DNA of 64,000 nt from JANSYA01 sp965243385 (GTDB taxonomy: Bacteria; Spirochaetota; Leptospiria; Leptospirales; Leptonemataceae), in assembly GCA_965243385.1 (NCBI GenBank), contig CBDEUV010000002.1:3968001-4032000 (forward strand), read 5' to 3'. Position 1 is the stretch's first letter, and each line of letters starts with the position of its first letter. Shown here in pieces: positions 20,925-30,831 of this stretch. The notes below the pieces were generated by a model. The model was not told where the DNA came from, did no database searches, and saw nothing but the letters and a program-made list of their open reading frames with translations. The translations under genes and the position numbers were made by a program.

Positions 20925-23561
20925 GTGGAACTCCGGTGCGGTACAAACCATCCTGATGCGTCCTTTTCTCGTTCCCTATCGGCTGCGGCGTCCCTGCTCG
21001 TAGTCCTGCTTGGATTCGCATCCTGTGTTCCCGCCGGCCAGTCCTCTGCGCCGAACGCCCCCCGGGTTGTAAACGGCGTGATCGATCTGCGCGACTGGGA
21101 CTTTGAGCGGGATGGACCGGTCGAACTGGACGGCGATTGGGATTTCTACTGGCGCCGATTTGTACCGCCCGCGGCTTTTGCGCAGGCCTCCGCCCGGTCT
21201 GATCTCGAGAGCGACGACACGGGTTTGCCTGGCGCGACGCGTATGGCGGTGCCGGGCAAATGGAACGGGCGCATCCTGGACGGCGCGGTCCTGGGCGGCG
21301 ACGGTTTCGCGACCTATCGCCTGCGGATCTTGATGGACCCGGAGCGCTTGCGGCAGGCGGGCAACGGGGCGATCTACGCCCTGCGTTTTCGGCGCATTTA
21401 TACGGCGTACCGCCTGTATGCAAACGGCTCCGAAATCGTCAGCGTCGGCGTCGTAGCCCGTACCGCCGCCGAGGCCACGCCCGACTATCGAATCATTCTG
21501 CAGACGCTGGTCGTGAACGAACCGATTCTGGATCTGGTTCTCCATATTTCCAATCACCATCATCTACGCGGCGGAATTCCGACCTCGTTGTTTTTCGGAA
21601 CCGAAGCGAATATTCGCGGCGAACGCGAAGCGCGCCTCGCCTTCGATCTGTTCTTAATCGGGGGACTGTTGATTCTCGGAATTTCGCAGTTGGGATTGTA
21701 TCTGTTGAGTCGGGTGGAGCGGGCTCCGGTTATGCTGGGCGTTTTTTGTTTGATTATCGCCTTCCGGCATTTGATCGACGACGAGCGCTACATCGATCAT
21801 ATTTCTCCGGATATTCCCTGGCATCTATTGCATCGCTTAACGTACGCGACTTTCGCTATGGCGGTGATCCTCGCACTGGAACACTTTCATCGTTTCTTTC
21901 CCCGCGAAGTCACGCCCTGGATGACGCGCCCGCTGCAGATTGTCGCTTCCGGATTCCTGGCGATTACTCTGGTTGCGGCGCCGAAATTCTATGTGGCGCA
22001 GTCGATATTTTTAGAAATAACCGCTGTCCTGAGCGGAGTCTATTTGATCGCCGTAGTCGCCGTGGCTTTTGTGCGCCGGCGAAACGAATCTGTGCTGTTC
22101 ATCCTGAGTCTGCTGTGTTTGGTGCCCGGCATGATTTACAAAATCCTGTACGATCGCGGTCATTGGGCGGGCCTGGATCTGCTGCCCCTGGGGCTCTTCG
22201 GTTTCGTGCTCACGCAGACCCTCGCGGTTTCGCGGCGCTTTTCGCGCTCGTTTATCAGCATCGAGAAGTCTTCGCGGGATCTGGAACGACGCGTTGCGTA
22301 TCGCACGCGGCAGCTGCGCTCGTCGCGCGACCAGCTCGCCGAAGCGCGGGATCGAGCCGAAGATTCGAATCGTGCGAAGTCGGATTTCCTGGCGACCATG
22401 AGTCACGAGATTCGCACGCCGCTGAATGCGATCATCGGCACTTCCGAGCTCTTGCGCGACGGCGATATCTCCAGCGCGGAGCGCGAATCGTACGTGACGG
22501 TTCTGAATCGGGCCGGCAAAAACCTGCTGCGATTAATCAACCAGGTGCTCGATTTTTCGCGTCTCGAAGAAGGCCAGACCCGACTGGCCCGCATCCCGTT
22601 CGCGCCGGCGGGGTTGCTGTCTGAGGTCGCGGACATCCTGGAGATTCAGGCCCGGGACCGGGGCCTGCGCATTGTACGCGAAATCGAGATCGAAGAATCG
22701 TCCTGTTTTCTCGGGGATCCCGATCGCATCAATCAGGTGTTAATCAACCTGGTCGGCAACGCGGTCAAATTCGCGGGCGGTGGCGGACGCGTGCGTGTGA
22801 GTTTGCGCCTGACCGAAGATCCGGGCGGCGCGTCGACGCTGCGTTTCGAAGTGGAAGACGACGGTCCGGGAATTCCGGAAGGGCGGGTCGAAGAGATTTT
22901 CGAACGTTTCACCCAGGTGGACTCTTCCGATTCGCGCAGCTTCGAAGGCACGGGCCTTGGCCTGGCGATTACGAAGAAGCTTGTGGACCTGATGGGCGGC
23001 GAAGTCTTTCATACCACTCCGGATTCGGGAAAAGGCAGCTGTTTCATCGTCTTATTGCCGGCCCCGCCCTTCGCACCTCAAAGCGAAACGCCGCCGCCGA
23101 CTACAAGCGAGACCGGGGTTGAAGCGAAATCCGACGCGCCGGCCCCGGAGTCGCAGGCAAGCCCCGTGCGCATTCTGCTCGCCGAAGATAACGACGACAA
23201 TCGACTGCTGATTCGGGCTTTCCTGAAAGGCGACGGCTATGTGCTGGATCTGGCGGCGGACGGTCTCGAGGCCGTTGAAAAATTCGATACGGCGACGGGG
23301 GGCGACGAAGCGATCGTCCAATACGATCTGATTTTGATGGATATTCAAATGCCGCGCATGGACGGCTACGCGGCCACACGTAAGATTCGGCAACTGGAAG
23401 CCGCGCGTCAACTGAGCGCTACGCCGATTCTCGCTCTGACGGCGAACGCGACTTCGGCTGACGTGCGTCGCAGCGAAGAAGCCGGCTGCGACGCGCATTT
23501 GAGCAAACCGATCCTCAAGGATGTTTTGCTGAGCGCCGTCGATCGATTCGTTGCACGCTGA
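20925..23561 (+). CDS. 7TMR-DISM hybrid histidine kinase with receiver domain
   Basis: An 878-aa receptor. The N-terminus has a lipobox-like GFASC. A periplasmic jelly-roll domain follows (about 45-225; LDGDWDFYWRRF), then seven membrane helices (about 235-435). HisKA: FLATMSHEIRTPLN. HATPase: NLVGNAVKF, DDGPGIP, GTGLGLAI. Receiver domain: LLAEDND, the phospho-acceptor Asp in LILMDIQMP, and SKPI. The periplasmic domain probably binds a carbohydrate-like ligand. It shares its receptor half with the cyclase at 49458. Another start at GTG or a later ATG is possible. Confidence 0.87.
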   Translation: MELRCGTNHPDASFSRSLSAAASLLVVLLGFASCVPAGQSSAPNAPRVVNGVIDLRDWDFERDGPVELDGDWDFYWRRFVPPAAFAQASARSDLESDDTGLPGATRMAVPGKWNGRILDGAVLGGDGFATYRLRILMDPERLRQAGNGAIYALRFRRIYTAYRLYANGSEIVSVGVVARTAAEATPDYRIILQTLVVNEPILDLVLHISNHHHLRGGIPTSLFFGTEANIRGEREARLAFDLFLIGGLLILGISQLGLYLLSRVERAPVMLGVFCLIIAFRHLIDDERYIDHISPDIPWHLLHRLTYATFAMAVILALEHFHRFFPREVTPWMTRPLQIVASGFLAITLVAAPKFYVAQSIFLEITAVLSGVYLIAVVAVAFVRRRNESVLFILSLLCLVPGMIYKILYDRGHWAGLDLLPLGLFGFVLTQTLAVSRRFSRSFISIEKSSRDLERRVAYRTRQLRSSRDQLAEARDRAEDSNRAKSDFLATMSHEIRTPLNAIIGTSELLRDGDISSAERESYVTVLNRAGKNLLRLINQVLDFSRLEEGQTRLARIPFAPAGLLSEVADILEIQARDRGLRIVREIEIEESSCFLGDPDRINQVLINLVGNAVKFAGGGGRVRVSLRLTEDPGGASTLRFEVEDDGPGIPEGRVEEIFERFTQVDSSDSRSFEGTGLGLAITKKLVDLMGGEVFHTTPDSGKGSCFIVLLPAPPFAPQSETPPPTTSETGVEAKSDAPAPESQASPVRILLAEDNDDNRLLIRAFLKGDGYVLDLAADGLEAVEKFDTATGGDEAIVQYDLILMDIQMPRMDGYAATRKIRQLEAARQLSATPILALTANATSADVRRSEEAGCDAHLSKPILKDVLLSAVDRFVAR

Positions 23562-23598
23562 GCCTGAAATTCGAAGGCCGGCCGATATCCACAGATCG

Positions 23599-24780
23599 TC
23601 AGGAGCAGCCCTGGATCGCCGCGCGGGCGGTTTGCGGGGGTTGACCATCGCCGGCATTCGGACAGTCGTTTTTTGTTTTCCCGATCGCGCCGCGCGCTTC
23701 GCGGGCCAGGCGGGCCGCGGCGTGTATTTCCGCGCCGCGGTCTCCGCTCACTCGCTGAAATAAATTAGAAAGGCGCTCTTCGCTCAGCTCGAATTGCGGC
23801 TGGCGTCGGTTGAAATTTACGAAATTGCCGGAACCCGCCGCTGATTCCTCCAGATCGAAGACGAAGATATAATCGCCCTGGTCTGTTAACCAGCCGTCCG
23901 ATCTGCCGAAGCGCAAATCGTTAAAGCTCAGGCCGCCTTCCGGGTTTTCCTGGACCGTATAAAAACCGCGCGAAAACCAGAGCAGCCGTGCGACCGCTCG
24001 CGAGTCTTCCGCTCCGGCGATATATTGCGAATTCTTCGGAATCGCGCGAAATACAATCGGCCCCGCGTCCGCGTTATCGAAAAACGAATAGAGGCCGACC
24101 CACATTTGATCGTTCTGCGGGTCGTCCGCGAGCGCCATCCAGAGCATCGTATTCAACGGCATGGGCGCGACGAAGAGCCGATCGTATGGTTTATTCTGCT
24201 CCGCCAGCTGACGTTCGAAAACGTCGACCGCCTGAAATTTCGCCACGATCGAAAACAAAATGTACACCGAACTCAGCGCGAGGCCCGCGCGATTTACGAA
24301 GCGTCGCCTCGAATCGGAGCGGGCGAAGACCATCGCTGCGAGCACACTGAGCGCCAGTGGAACCGTATACAATGGATCGATGATAAAGAGCGTGCCGAGC
24401 GCCGCAGGATAATCGCTGAACGGTCGAAAGAGCTGCGTGCCGTATATCGTAAGATAGTCAAGAATGATGTGCGTTAAAAATCCGAAGAAACCCACGAGGG
24501 TCCAGTCGCGGAAAGTCGCGCCGTCCGAGGTCTTGCGGTTGAAGCGGCGCGCGACCCAGCCGAAGATCGGAGCGCCCAGCGCCGCGAAAACGAACGAGTG
24601 GCTGAGGCCGCGGTGCATGGCGAGCTGGTCGACCTGGTCGAGCAGCGGATTAAATAAGATGTCGAGATCGGGTATGGTTCCGGCCAGCGCCCCCCAGGCG
24701 ATGGCTCTGTTGCCCGCGCGACGGCCGGCGACTGCTTCGCCCACGGCGGCTCCGAGGACGATCTGAGTAAGAGAATCCAT
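23599..24780 (-). CDS. YdjM-like membrane metal-dependent hydrolase
   Basis: A 393-aa membrane protein. MDSLTQIVLGAAVGEAVAGRRAGN and HRGLSHSFVFAALGAP are the signature of the DUF457/YdjM family of inner-membrane proteins; conserved His and Asp residues (LDILFNP, HRGLSHS, HIILDYLT) look like a metal site. The N-terminal half spans the membrane several times; the C-terminal 200 residues are soluble. The substrate is unknown. Confidence 0.8.
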   Translation of the reverse strand: MDSLTQIVLGAAVGEAVAGRRAGNRAIAWGALAGTIPDLDILFNPLLDQVDQLAMHRGLSHSFVFAALGAPIFGWVARRFNRKTSDGATFRDWTLVGFFGFLTHIILDYLTIYGTQLFRPFSDYPAALGTLFIIDPLYTVPLALSVLAAMVFARSDSRRRFVNRAGLALSSVYILFSIVAKFQAVDVFERQLAEQNKPYDRLFVAPMPLNTMLWMALADDPQNDQMWVGLYSFFDNADAGPIVFRAIPKNSQYIAGAEDSRAVARLLWFSRGFYTVQENPEGGLSFNDLRFGRSDGWLTDQGDYIFVFDLEESAAGSGNFVNFNRRQPQFELSEERLSNLFQRVSGDRGAEIHAAARLAREARGAIGKTKNDCPNAGDGQPPQTARAAIQGCS

Positions 24781-24886
24781 ATCTGTTAGTCATGAAAAGC
24801 GCGCGTCCGCGCATCGGCGAGCAAAGAATCGCTCAGGATTCTGGCCGCGATGGCCGTGCTGCGCTGCGTACACGAAGAACGGTGAA

Positions 24887-26092
24887 TCAGAACTTGTTGA
24901 AAAATCCGGACAGCAAGACATTGCGGTCGAGCCGACCGTTCGAGCAGGTGTCGATTTCCAGTACTCTGGTCCCGCTAAAGGGTATTGCATAGACGCGGCC
25001 GTTTTCCGCGGCGACCGCGCCCCACCAGCGCTGGCTCCCGCCGAGCCCGGAGGGGAGCAGGGATGTGGTATTCGTCGCCGGGTCGATGATCAGGATCATA
25101 TCGGCGCCGTTGGAGCCGGGCGGCGCGTAGATTTTGCCGTTCGGAGCGAGCGCTCCACCCACCCATTTTTCCGCTCCGACCGCCAGGGAGCCAAAGGTCG
25201 CGACGGTTTCGGTGAACGGGTTAAAGACCATCACCGCCGTCGCGCTGGACGGAATCATATAGATCAGACCGCTCGCGGTCACCACCGCTCCCGTATAGCC
25301 GGAAAAGCCCGTGGGAATCGTGCGAATGGAATCATCGCGCGGATCGATCACGAGAATATCCGACGAGACCGTGGGCACTCCGTAGATCAGACCCGTCGGC
25401 CCGAGCACCGCGCCGCGCCAGCCACTCGCCCCGACCGGAATCTCCGTCACCGTCCGCGTGCCGGGGTCGATCTTCAGGACGGAGGTATAAGCGTCGGGAA
25501 CGGAGTAGATCGTTCCGTCCGGCGCGACGGCGCCGCCCCGCATGGGTGGCCCCGCGCCGGTGCCGGTATAAAATTGGACCGAAGTCAAAGTGGCCGGATC
25601 GTATTCCAGAATCGCGAGATTCGTCGACGAGGGGAACGCGTAGATCTTTTCGTTGTGCGAAAGTACGCCGCCGCGCCAGCCGTTCATGGGACTGATCGTC
25701 GCTCCGACGTCGCCGGCGGTGCCCGCGGCCGGATTGATCTGCAGCGCGGTCGCCCGGTTTTGAACGATGCCGTAAATATTGCCGTCCGTGGCCAGCACCC
25801 CGCCCGCCCATTTCTGGGTGAGACCGAAAGTCGGGCCGATCAAATTGACCGAGGGCGCCCCGCAATCGCCGGCGGCCTGCGCCGACTGGAGGGCCGCGGA
25901 ATACACCGGCCAGCATTTGGATTCGGTGTTTCGCCAGTCTAACTGCGCGCAAAACGCATTTACGAAAGCCAGATACGAGAACGAGATCCCGGCGTTACAG
26001 GTGATGTCGGTCTCGTTGCACTGGAACTCCACGCAAGCCGTCGAACCCAGTATCGAAACTGCTAAAATCAATGTCGGCAACAGGGCGCGCAT
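24887..26092 (-). CDS. Lipoprotein with seven propeller-like repeats
   Basis: A 401-aa exported protein with signal peptide and spirochaetal lipobox (ILGSTAC, Cys 20). Seven repeats of about 45 residues each carry GG/GA-V-x(5)-G-x-IY (GGVLATDGNIYGI, GGAVAPDGTIYSV, GAVLGPTGLIYGV and so on), consistent with a seven-bladed beta-propeller on the cell surface. The N-terminal 75 residues are cysteine-rich. No enzyme motif is visible; a binding or structural role is likely. Confidence 0.72.
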   Translation of the reverse strand: MRALLPTLILAVSILGSTACVEFQCNETDITCNAGISFSYLAFVNAFCAQLDWRNTESKCWPVYSAALQSAQAAGDCGAPSVNLIGPTFGLTQKWAGGVLATDGNIYGIVQNRATALQINPAAGTAGDVGATISPMNGWRGGVLSHNEKIYAFPSSTNLAILEYDPATLTSVQFYTGTGAGPPMRGGAVAPDGTIYSVPDAYTSVLKIDPGTRTVTEIPVGASGWRGAVLGPTGLIYGVPTVSSDILVIDPRDDSIRTIPTGFSGYTGAVVTASGLIYMIPSSATAVMVFNPFTETVATFGSLAVGAEKWVGGALAPNGKIYAPPGSNGADMILIIDPATNTTSLLPSGLGGSQRWWGAVAAENGRVYAIPFSGTRVLEIDTCSNGRLDRNVLLSGFFNKF

Positions 26093-26154
26093 TCAGACTA
26101 TCTTGCGCCGGAAGCGAAAACAGAGCAAGTAAAAGCCTGCATCGCGCGAATCTC

Positions 26155-26694
26155 TCAGCTTCGCCTTTCGTGAAAGAAGCTGCGCAGCAATTGCGCGCAC
26201 CCTTCGCGATACTCATCCAGCGCGATGAATTCCGGATAATGATTCATTCGATACGCGCTGCCCCTGGTCGCTTCCAGTAGCTCCGCCATACCCGCCCCTT
26301 TTTCCGTAGGTGCGAAATAGTAGATACGGTCCACCCTGGCCAGAACGAGCGCGCCGGTACACATCATACAGGGCTCGAGGCTCACGATCAACGCCGCGTT
26401 TCTCAGTCGTTCGGATTTCTGGATCTCGCACGCGGATCGCAGAGCGAGCATTTCCGCGTGAGCCGTCGGATCGCTCAGCTCCACGATGCGATTGCGGCTG
26501 CACGCGATTTCGTTCCAATCGCCGCTTGCGTCGTCGTACTCGCAGATCATCGCTGCGACGGGAACCTCGCCGAATTGAGCGGCCTCGCGCGCGGTTTGCA
26601 TGATCCGTTCGCAGAATTCGCGGGGAGGGACGGGAAGCGTCGGAGAGTTCGCATGGGAGTCGGGGGAATCCGGCGGTATGGACGAGAGCGACAC
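26155..26694 (-). CDS. tadA: Nucleoside / tRNA adenosine deaminase (TadA family)
   Basis: A 179-aa zinc deaminase with the catalytic HAEMLAL (His ligand and Glu proton shuttle) and the EPCMMC pair of zinc cysteines. TadA converts A34 to inosine in tRNA-Arg(ACG); such a tRNA is in the island. TadA and guanine deaminases are close, so the substrate is inferred. The start is a GTG; a later start would shorten a disordered N-terminus. Confidence 0.78.
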   Translation of the reverse strand: MSLSSIPPDSPDSHANSPTLPVPPREFCERIMQTAREAAQFGEVPVAAMICEYDDASGDWNEIACSRNRIVELSDPTAHAEMLALRSACEIQKSERLRNAALIVSLEPCMMCTGALVLARVDRIYYFAPTEKGAGMAELLEATRGSAYRMNHYPEFIALDEYREGCAQLLRSFFHERRS

Positions 26695-27085
26695 GCCCCA
26701 TCATACGGATGTATGACTTTGCTGGCGAGTTTTTTTGCTGTGGATTGTGGGCGCCGGTGAAGCGAAAGCTCTAAGAGCGGCCAGTCGTATTGCAACGAAG
26801 GCTGGCGTCGGGGCGGACATCGGACGCTATAGAATCGGCGGGCATTCGCCGGGTTCGGGGTTCGTGCGGATTCTCATAGTTGGTGAATATAGATCATTCT
26901 AACTATTGGAATGTTTTACGGTTTAAAAGGCCGGAGCGACAAATGAAATTGACGGACAGTTATTTTGCTCCAGGTGTGCGGGCTATCTGGTCTGGAGAAT
27001 GATTTATAAACAGGGCGCGGAGCACCGCGAACCACATTCCAGGAAGACCGGATACATGTAATTCGGCCTGGAGGAAGAAAACATC
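26695..27085. other. Intergenic region upstream of the tectonin lipoprotein
   Basis: 390 bp, AT-rich in its second half. It contains a 19-codon frame at 26943-27002 (+) with GGAG 8 bp ahead of the ATG (peptide MKLTDSYFAPGVRAIW...) which could be a small leader, and a ribosome-binding site (GGAGG) for the gene at 27086. No RNA motif was recognised. Confidence 0.3.
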
Positions 27086-29344
27086 ATGGGCATTTTAACA
27101 TCAATCAAGGAACGCGTGATCGCGAGACGATTGTTCGCTCTCGTCGGCGGTATAATATTCTGCACGTCCGTTCTTTCGTGCGTGGCGGAATCTCAGTCGG
27201 GCGACGCAGTCGAAAGCGCGGTGCTTGGAATCATCGGACAGCCAGCCCCCGGGCTGCAGGCGAACGCCGCCGAGGCGATATTCACCAACAACTCCGGTAA
27301 GAATCTCGTCGCGGTGCTGTATAAGGATTATAACCTGGGCGGCGAATCTTATCCAATCTGGGTCACAAATGGCGCAAGCAGCGCGTCTGCGACCCTGCCT
27401 TCGAGCTGGCAGGGCAGAGTGAAGTCTGTATACGTGCGCGGCGGAACGAATCTAACAGTCACCGACGCCGGGGGGAGCGGCTATAAATACAACGCTCCCA
27501 ATAATGAGAATCTTCTCTGGGCGAACGCTGACGAATTATTCGGCTTCGGCGTTAAATATTCGGTCTCTGTATCCAGTCAGAACAACGCGGTAGCCATTGT
27601 GTACTCGAATACGAACTACACGGGCTCGATTTTGCCGGTCTGGCCTGCGATGGGCGACGATTTGACCCAATCCGGTATGGGCAATTGGGAAAGCAAAGTC
27701 AAATCCATTGTCATTAACGAGACGCTCTCGAACGGGTATCGCGGCGAAATCGAAATCGTCGGACCGGAACCCCAGAGCGAGCATCGCATCGAGTTTGAAA
27801 GCGTGCCCAACGTTCGCTTCGGTATCGGTTCCGACGATATTTTCACGGAGATTTTTAGCTATCTGGTGGAGCCGCCGAAGCGCTGCACGCAACTGCAGCA
27901 TTGTTATACCGTTGATCGCACCTGCAGCGGAGGCCAACACTATCAGGTTACTGGCCCGAGGCAGTGCGCTCAGAACGACGGCCGCAGCTATTGCAGCGCG
28001 CGAGGCAATTGCATGAATCCGCATACCGGGGCGCCTATCCCCTGGAATACTCCGGGGCAGGGTCCGAATTATCGCCGCCTGTCGAATACAGTCAGCGCGG
28101 AGGTCCAGCACATCGATCCGGTCAATGCGCCGGCGGCTCCGGCGTCCGGCTGGTATCTGTCCTGTAAGCTCGGTCCCGATACCTTCCAGAGCGCGAAAAC
28201 CTGCGATGTGCTGATATACAAAGGTTTGAAGTACTGGGCCTTCTCGAATTTCGACAATCGCACCGCGATGGCGATCGCCGCCTATAACAGCAACAACCAG
28301 CTTGTTGCATGGCAACAGAAGAATGGAGCGCGTTATCACTGGCGAACGACCATCGACGCCGATAATCGCAAAGTCTATTTTCAAGGACAGGCCGAAAACA
28401 AAATCAGCATCTCGCTCGATTTGTTGCCCGGTCAGTCGACGCCCGCGAAGGTCCGTCTGTACCGGGACGCGAATTATGCCGTCCTGGAGCGGCAATTCGG
28501 GCCCGGCGAGTATCCGAATTTCACCCAGAGTCCGGTAAACTGGAACGATCAACTGTCATCGCTACGGGTCCCCGTCGGGTATACGGTTACTCTGTACGAA
28601 CACGCGAATTACGAGGGCGATAGTCGCACATACCACGCGGATACCCCCTGGGTGGGGAGCTTCAACGATAAAGCTTCGAGCATGATCATCACCGAAGGGA
28701 CCTGGGATACGGTCCCCGGATTTCTGAAACAAATCTCGGTGGGTTTCGGCGGTGAAGTCTGGGGCGTGAACTCCAACAACAATATTTACCGTTATCACGG
28801 CAGCGGTTGGACCCAAAAGCCCGGCAACTTCAAACACGTTTCGGTCGGACAGAACAACGTGGTCTGGGCTATCGATCCCAACGACAATATTCGGCGGTAC
28901 AACAGCGGCAGCAATACCTGGACGAATATCGCCGGAAAACTCAAAATGGTGGAAGTCGGTGCCGGCGGCCAGGTCTGGGGCGTAAATTCGTCCAACAACG
29001 TGTATCGTTACAACGGTAACAATACCTGGACGCAAGTTACCAGCGGGCTGAAATACGTCTCGGTCGGCCAGAACAACGTCGTGTGGGGCGTTCAGACCAA
29101 CGATGTGATTCGGCGTTACAACAGCGGAAGCAATACCTGGACGACCATTCCAGGATTACTCAAGCAGGTGGATATCAGCGCGAACGGCGAAGTCTGGGGC
29201 ACAAACGCGGGCAACAATATATATCGCTACAACGGCAGCGGATGGGATCAATTGTTTCATAATTCGCTGAAACACGTATCCATCGGTCAGAGCGGCGACG
29301 TCTGGGGCGTTCAGTCGAACGATGTGATTCAGCGCTTGAGGTGA
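27086..29344 (+). CDS. Surface lipoprotein with beta/gamma-crystallin and tectonin repeats
   Basis: 752 aa. Signal peptide with lipobox SVLSC (about Cys 30). Two crystallin-like domains lie near the N-terminus (VLYKDYNLGGES, IVYSNTNYTGS) and two more at about 465-540 (LYRDANYAVLE, LYEHANYEGDS). The C-terminal 210 residues are five or more tectonin repeats (VSVGQNNVVWGV, IRRYNSGSNTWT). The central part is cysteine-rich. Tectonins bind sugars or LPS, and crystallin folds bind calcium, so an extracellular glycan-binding role is inferred. Confidence 0.78.
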   Translation: MGILTSIKERVIARRLFALVGGIIFCTSVLSCVAESQSGDAVESAVLGIIGQPAPGLQANAAEAIFTNNSGKNLVAVLYKDYNLGGESYPIWVTNGASSASATLPSSWQGRVKSVYVRGGTNLTVTDAGGSGYKYNAPNNENLLWANADELFGFGVKYSVSVSSQNNAVAIVYSNTNYTGSILPVWPAMGDDLTQSGMGNWESKVKSIVINETLSNGYRGEIEIVGPEPQSEHRIEFESVPNVRFGIGSDDIFTEIFSYLVEPPKRCTQLQHCYTVDRTCSGGQHYQVTGPRQCAQNDGRSYCSARGNCMNPHTGAPIPWNTPGQGPNYRRLSNTVSAEVQHIDPVNAPAAPASGWYLSCKLGPDTFQSAKTCDVLIYKGLKYWAFSNFDNRTAMAIAAYNSNNQLVAWQQKNGARYHWRTTIDADNRKVYFQGQAENKISISLDLLPGQSTPAKVRLYRDANYAVLERQFGPGEYPNFTQSPVNWNDQLSSLRVPVGYTVTLYEHANYEGDSRTYHADTPWVGSFNDKASSMIITEGTWDTVPGFLKQISVGFGGEVWGVNSNNNIYRYHGSGWTQKPGNFKHVSVGQNNVVWAIDPNDNIRRYNSGSNTWTNIAGKLKMVEVGAGGQVWGVNSSNNVYRYNGNNTWTQVTSGLKYVSVGQNNVVWGVQTNDVIRRYNSGSNTWTTIPGLLKQVDISANGEVWGTNAGNNIYRYNGSGWDQLFHNSLKHVSIGQSGDVWGVQSNDVIQRLR

Positions 29345-29376
29345 AAGCGATTCGACTGAATCAGTAAGTGATTGAG

Positions 29377-29415
29377 AAGTCGAAACCCCGTCCCCGCGGC
29401 AGGGGCGGGGGTTTC
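29377..29415 (+). terminator. Intrinsic terminator after the tectonin lipoprotein
   Basis: Stem AAACCCCGTCCCCG / GGGGCGGGGGTTT. It may work in both directions, since the acyl-CoA dehydrogenase gene ends nearby on the other strand. 29416-29536 holds further GC-rich inverted repeats. Confidence 0.6.
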
Positions 29416-29536
29416 AGAATGTGGGGCGTCATCGGCTTGCTTTCGGCCGCCTTCGGCGTTCCCGGCCTAAAGGCCGAGACCGCCTCCTGCTCTCTGTCCT
29501 CGCTTCGCTCGGTCAGAGCTCGGGCTCGGACTCGCC

Positions 29537-30691
29537 TCAAAGGCCGAGTCCGCCCCCTGCGATAATCTCGCGCATGATTTCGGAGGTTCCGGCGTAGATC
29601 GTCTGCACGCGGGCGTCCAGATAGGCGCGGGCGATGGGATATTCCATCATATAACCGTAGCCGCCGAAGAATTGCAGGCATTCGTCGACGTGGCGCTTCA
29701 ACAATTCCGAGCACATCAGTTTGCACTGGGACGCCTGGACCATCATGCCTTTTTTGCCCTGGCTGTGCGCCAGCATCACCTGATCCAGAAAGGCGCGCGC
29801 GCCGGCCTGCTCGGTGGCCATATCCGCCAGCTTAAAGCGAATGTGCTGAAATTTACCGATCGACTTGCCGAAAGCCTGACGGGTTTTTACGTACTCGATG
29901 GTTTGTTTGAGCGTCTCTTCGGCGGAACGCATATTGGCGATGGCCAGCACGAGACGTTCCTGCTGCAGCTCGCTCATGAGATAACGAAAACCGTGGCCCT
30001 GCTTGCCGATTAAGTTCTCTTTGGGAACGACTACGTCTTCGAAGGACAGTTCCGAGGTGTCCTGACCGTGCAGACCGATCTTATCCAGATTGCGGCCGCG
30101 GTTGAAACCCTTCATGCCTTCTTCGACCATGAGCAGGCTGATGCCGTGAATGCCGCGGTCGGAAGTCTTCGCGACTGTGATCACCAGATCGGAGATCTGG
30201 CCGTTCGAAATAAAGGTCTTCGCGCCGTTCAACACATAGTGATCGCCCTTGTCTTCGGCGGTCGTCGTGATATTCGCGAGGTCCGATCCGGTGCCGGGTT
30301 CGGTCATACCGATCGCCAGAATCTTTTCACCGGAGATAATGCCGGGCAACCAGCGTTTCTTCTGTTCGTCGTTCGCGTAGTGCAGCACATACGGAGCGAT
30401 GACGTCGCTGTGCAGGCTGAACATGAACGCGCTGTTTCCTACGCGCGAACCTTCTTCGATGGCGATGGCGTTATATAAGAAGTCAACGCCCGAACCGCCG
30501 AATTCTTCGGGAAAATTCGGGCATAGAATGCCCTGTTCGCCGGCTTTGGTCCAGATCGATCGCGGGGTGCGTTTGTCTTTTTCCCACTGCTCGTGGTTCG
30601 GGGCGACTTCGTTGTCGAAGAATTCCGCCGACATTTCCCGGAACATCTTGTGTTCTTCGGACCACGGGATCATGCGTTCCATTGTTTTCAT
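29537..30691 (-). CDS. Acyl-CoA dehydrogenase
   Basis: A 384-aa flavoenzyme of the ACAD family. Signatures IGMTEPGTGSDLANITTTA (flavin-binding) and QFFGGYGYMMEYPIARAYLDARVQTIYAGTSEIM-type C-terminus (about 340-375); the catalytic Glu position corresponds to the YAGTSEI region. It introduces the alpha-beta double bond in acyl-CoA during beta-oxidation. Two 16-bp palindromes upstream suggest control by a TetR-type fatty-acid regulator. Confidence 0.92.
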   Translation of the reverse strand: MKTMERMIPWSEEHKMFREMSAEFFDNEVAPNHEQWEKDKRTPRSIWTKAGEQGILCPNFPEEFGGSGVDFLYNAIAIEEGSRVGNSAFMFSLHSDVIAPYVLHYANDEQKKRWLPGIISGEKILAIGMTEPGTGSDLANITTTAEDKGDHYVLNGAKTFISNGQISDLVITVAKTSDRGIHGISLLMVEEGMKGFNRGRNLDKIGLHGQDTSELSFEDVVVPKENLIGKQGHGFRYLMSELQQERLVLAIANMRSAEETLKQTIEYVKTRQAFGKSIGKFQHIRFKLADMATEQAGARAFLDQVMLAHSQGKKGMMVQASQCKLMCSELLKRHVDECLQFFGGYGYMMEYPIARAYLDARVQTIYAGTSEIMREIIAGGGLGL

Positions 30692-30725
30692 AGGTCTGGC
30701 TCCTGAATTAAAAATAGCGAAAATA

Positions 30726-30783
30726 TTGACTCTGGTGTCAATGTTTTCCGGAGTCGGGGCGCGTCAATTGATTCTTGAGTCAA
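30726..30783. promoter_or_regulatory. Two TTGAC-N6-GTCAA palindromic operators
   Basis: TTGACTCTGGTGTCAA at 30726-30741 and TTGATTCTTGAGTCAA at 30768-30783, 42 bp apart, upstream of the acyl-CoA dehydrogenase. They are two versions of one 16-bp inverted repeat, typical of a TetR-family dimer site. The regulator is not in the window as far as can be told. Confidence 0.65.
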
Positions 30784-30831
30784 TGTTTGTCGTGGGTCAA
30801 TCTCTGGCGTGATTCGAAACGTACAAAGCGC

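Noticed and set aside
21260..22624. 454-codon frame inside the hybrid kinase gene
   Set aside because: Same strand, shifted frame, Arg/Ser-rich; the kinase frame has clear conserved motifs throughout.
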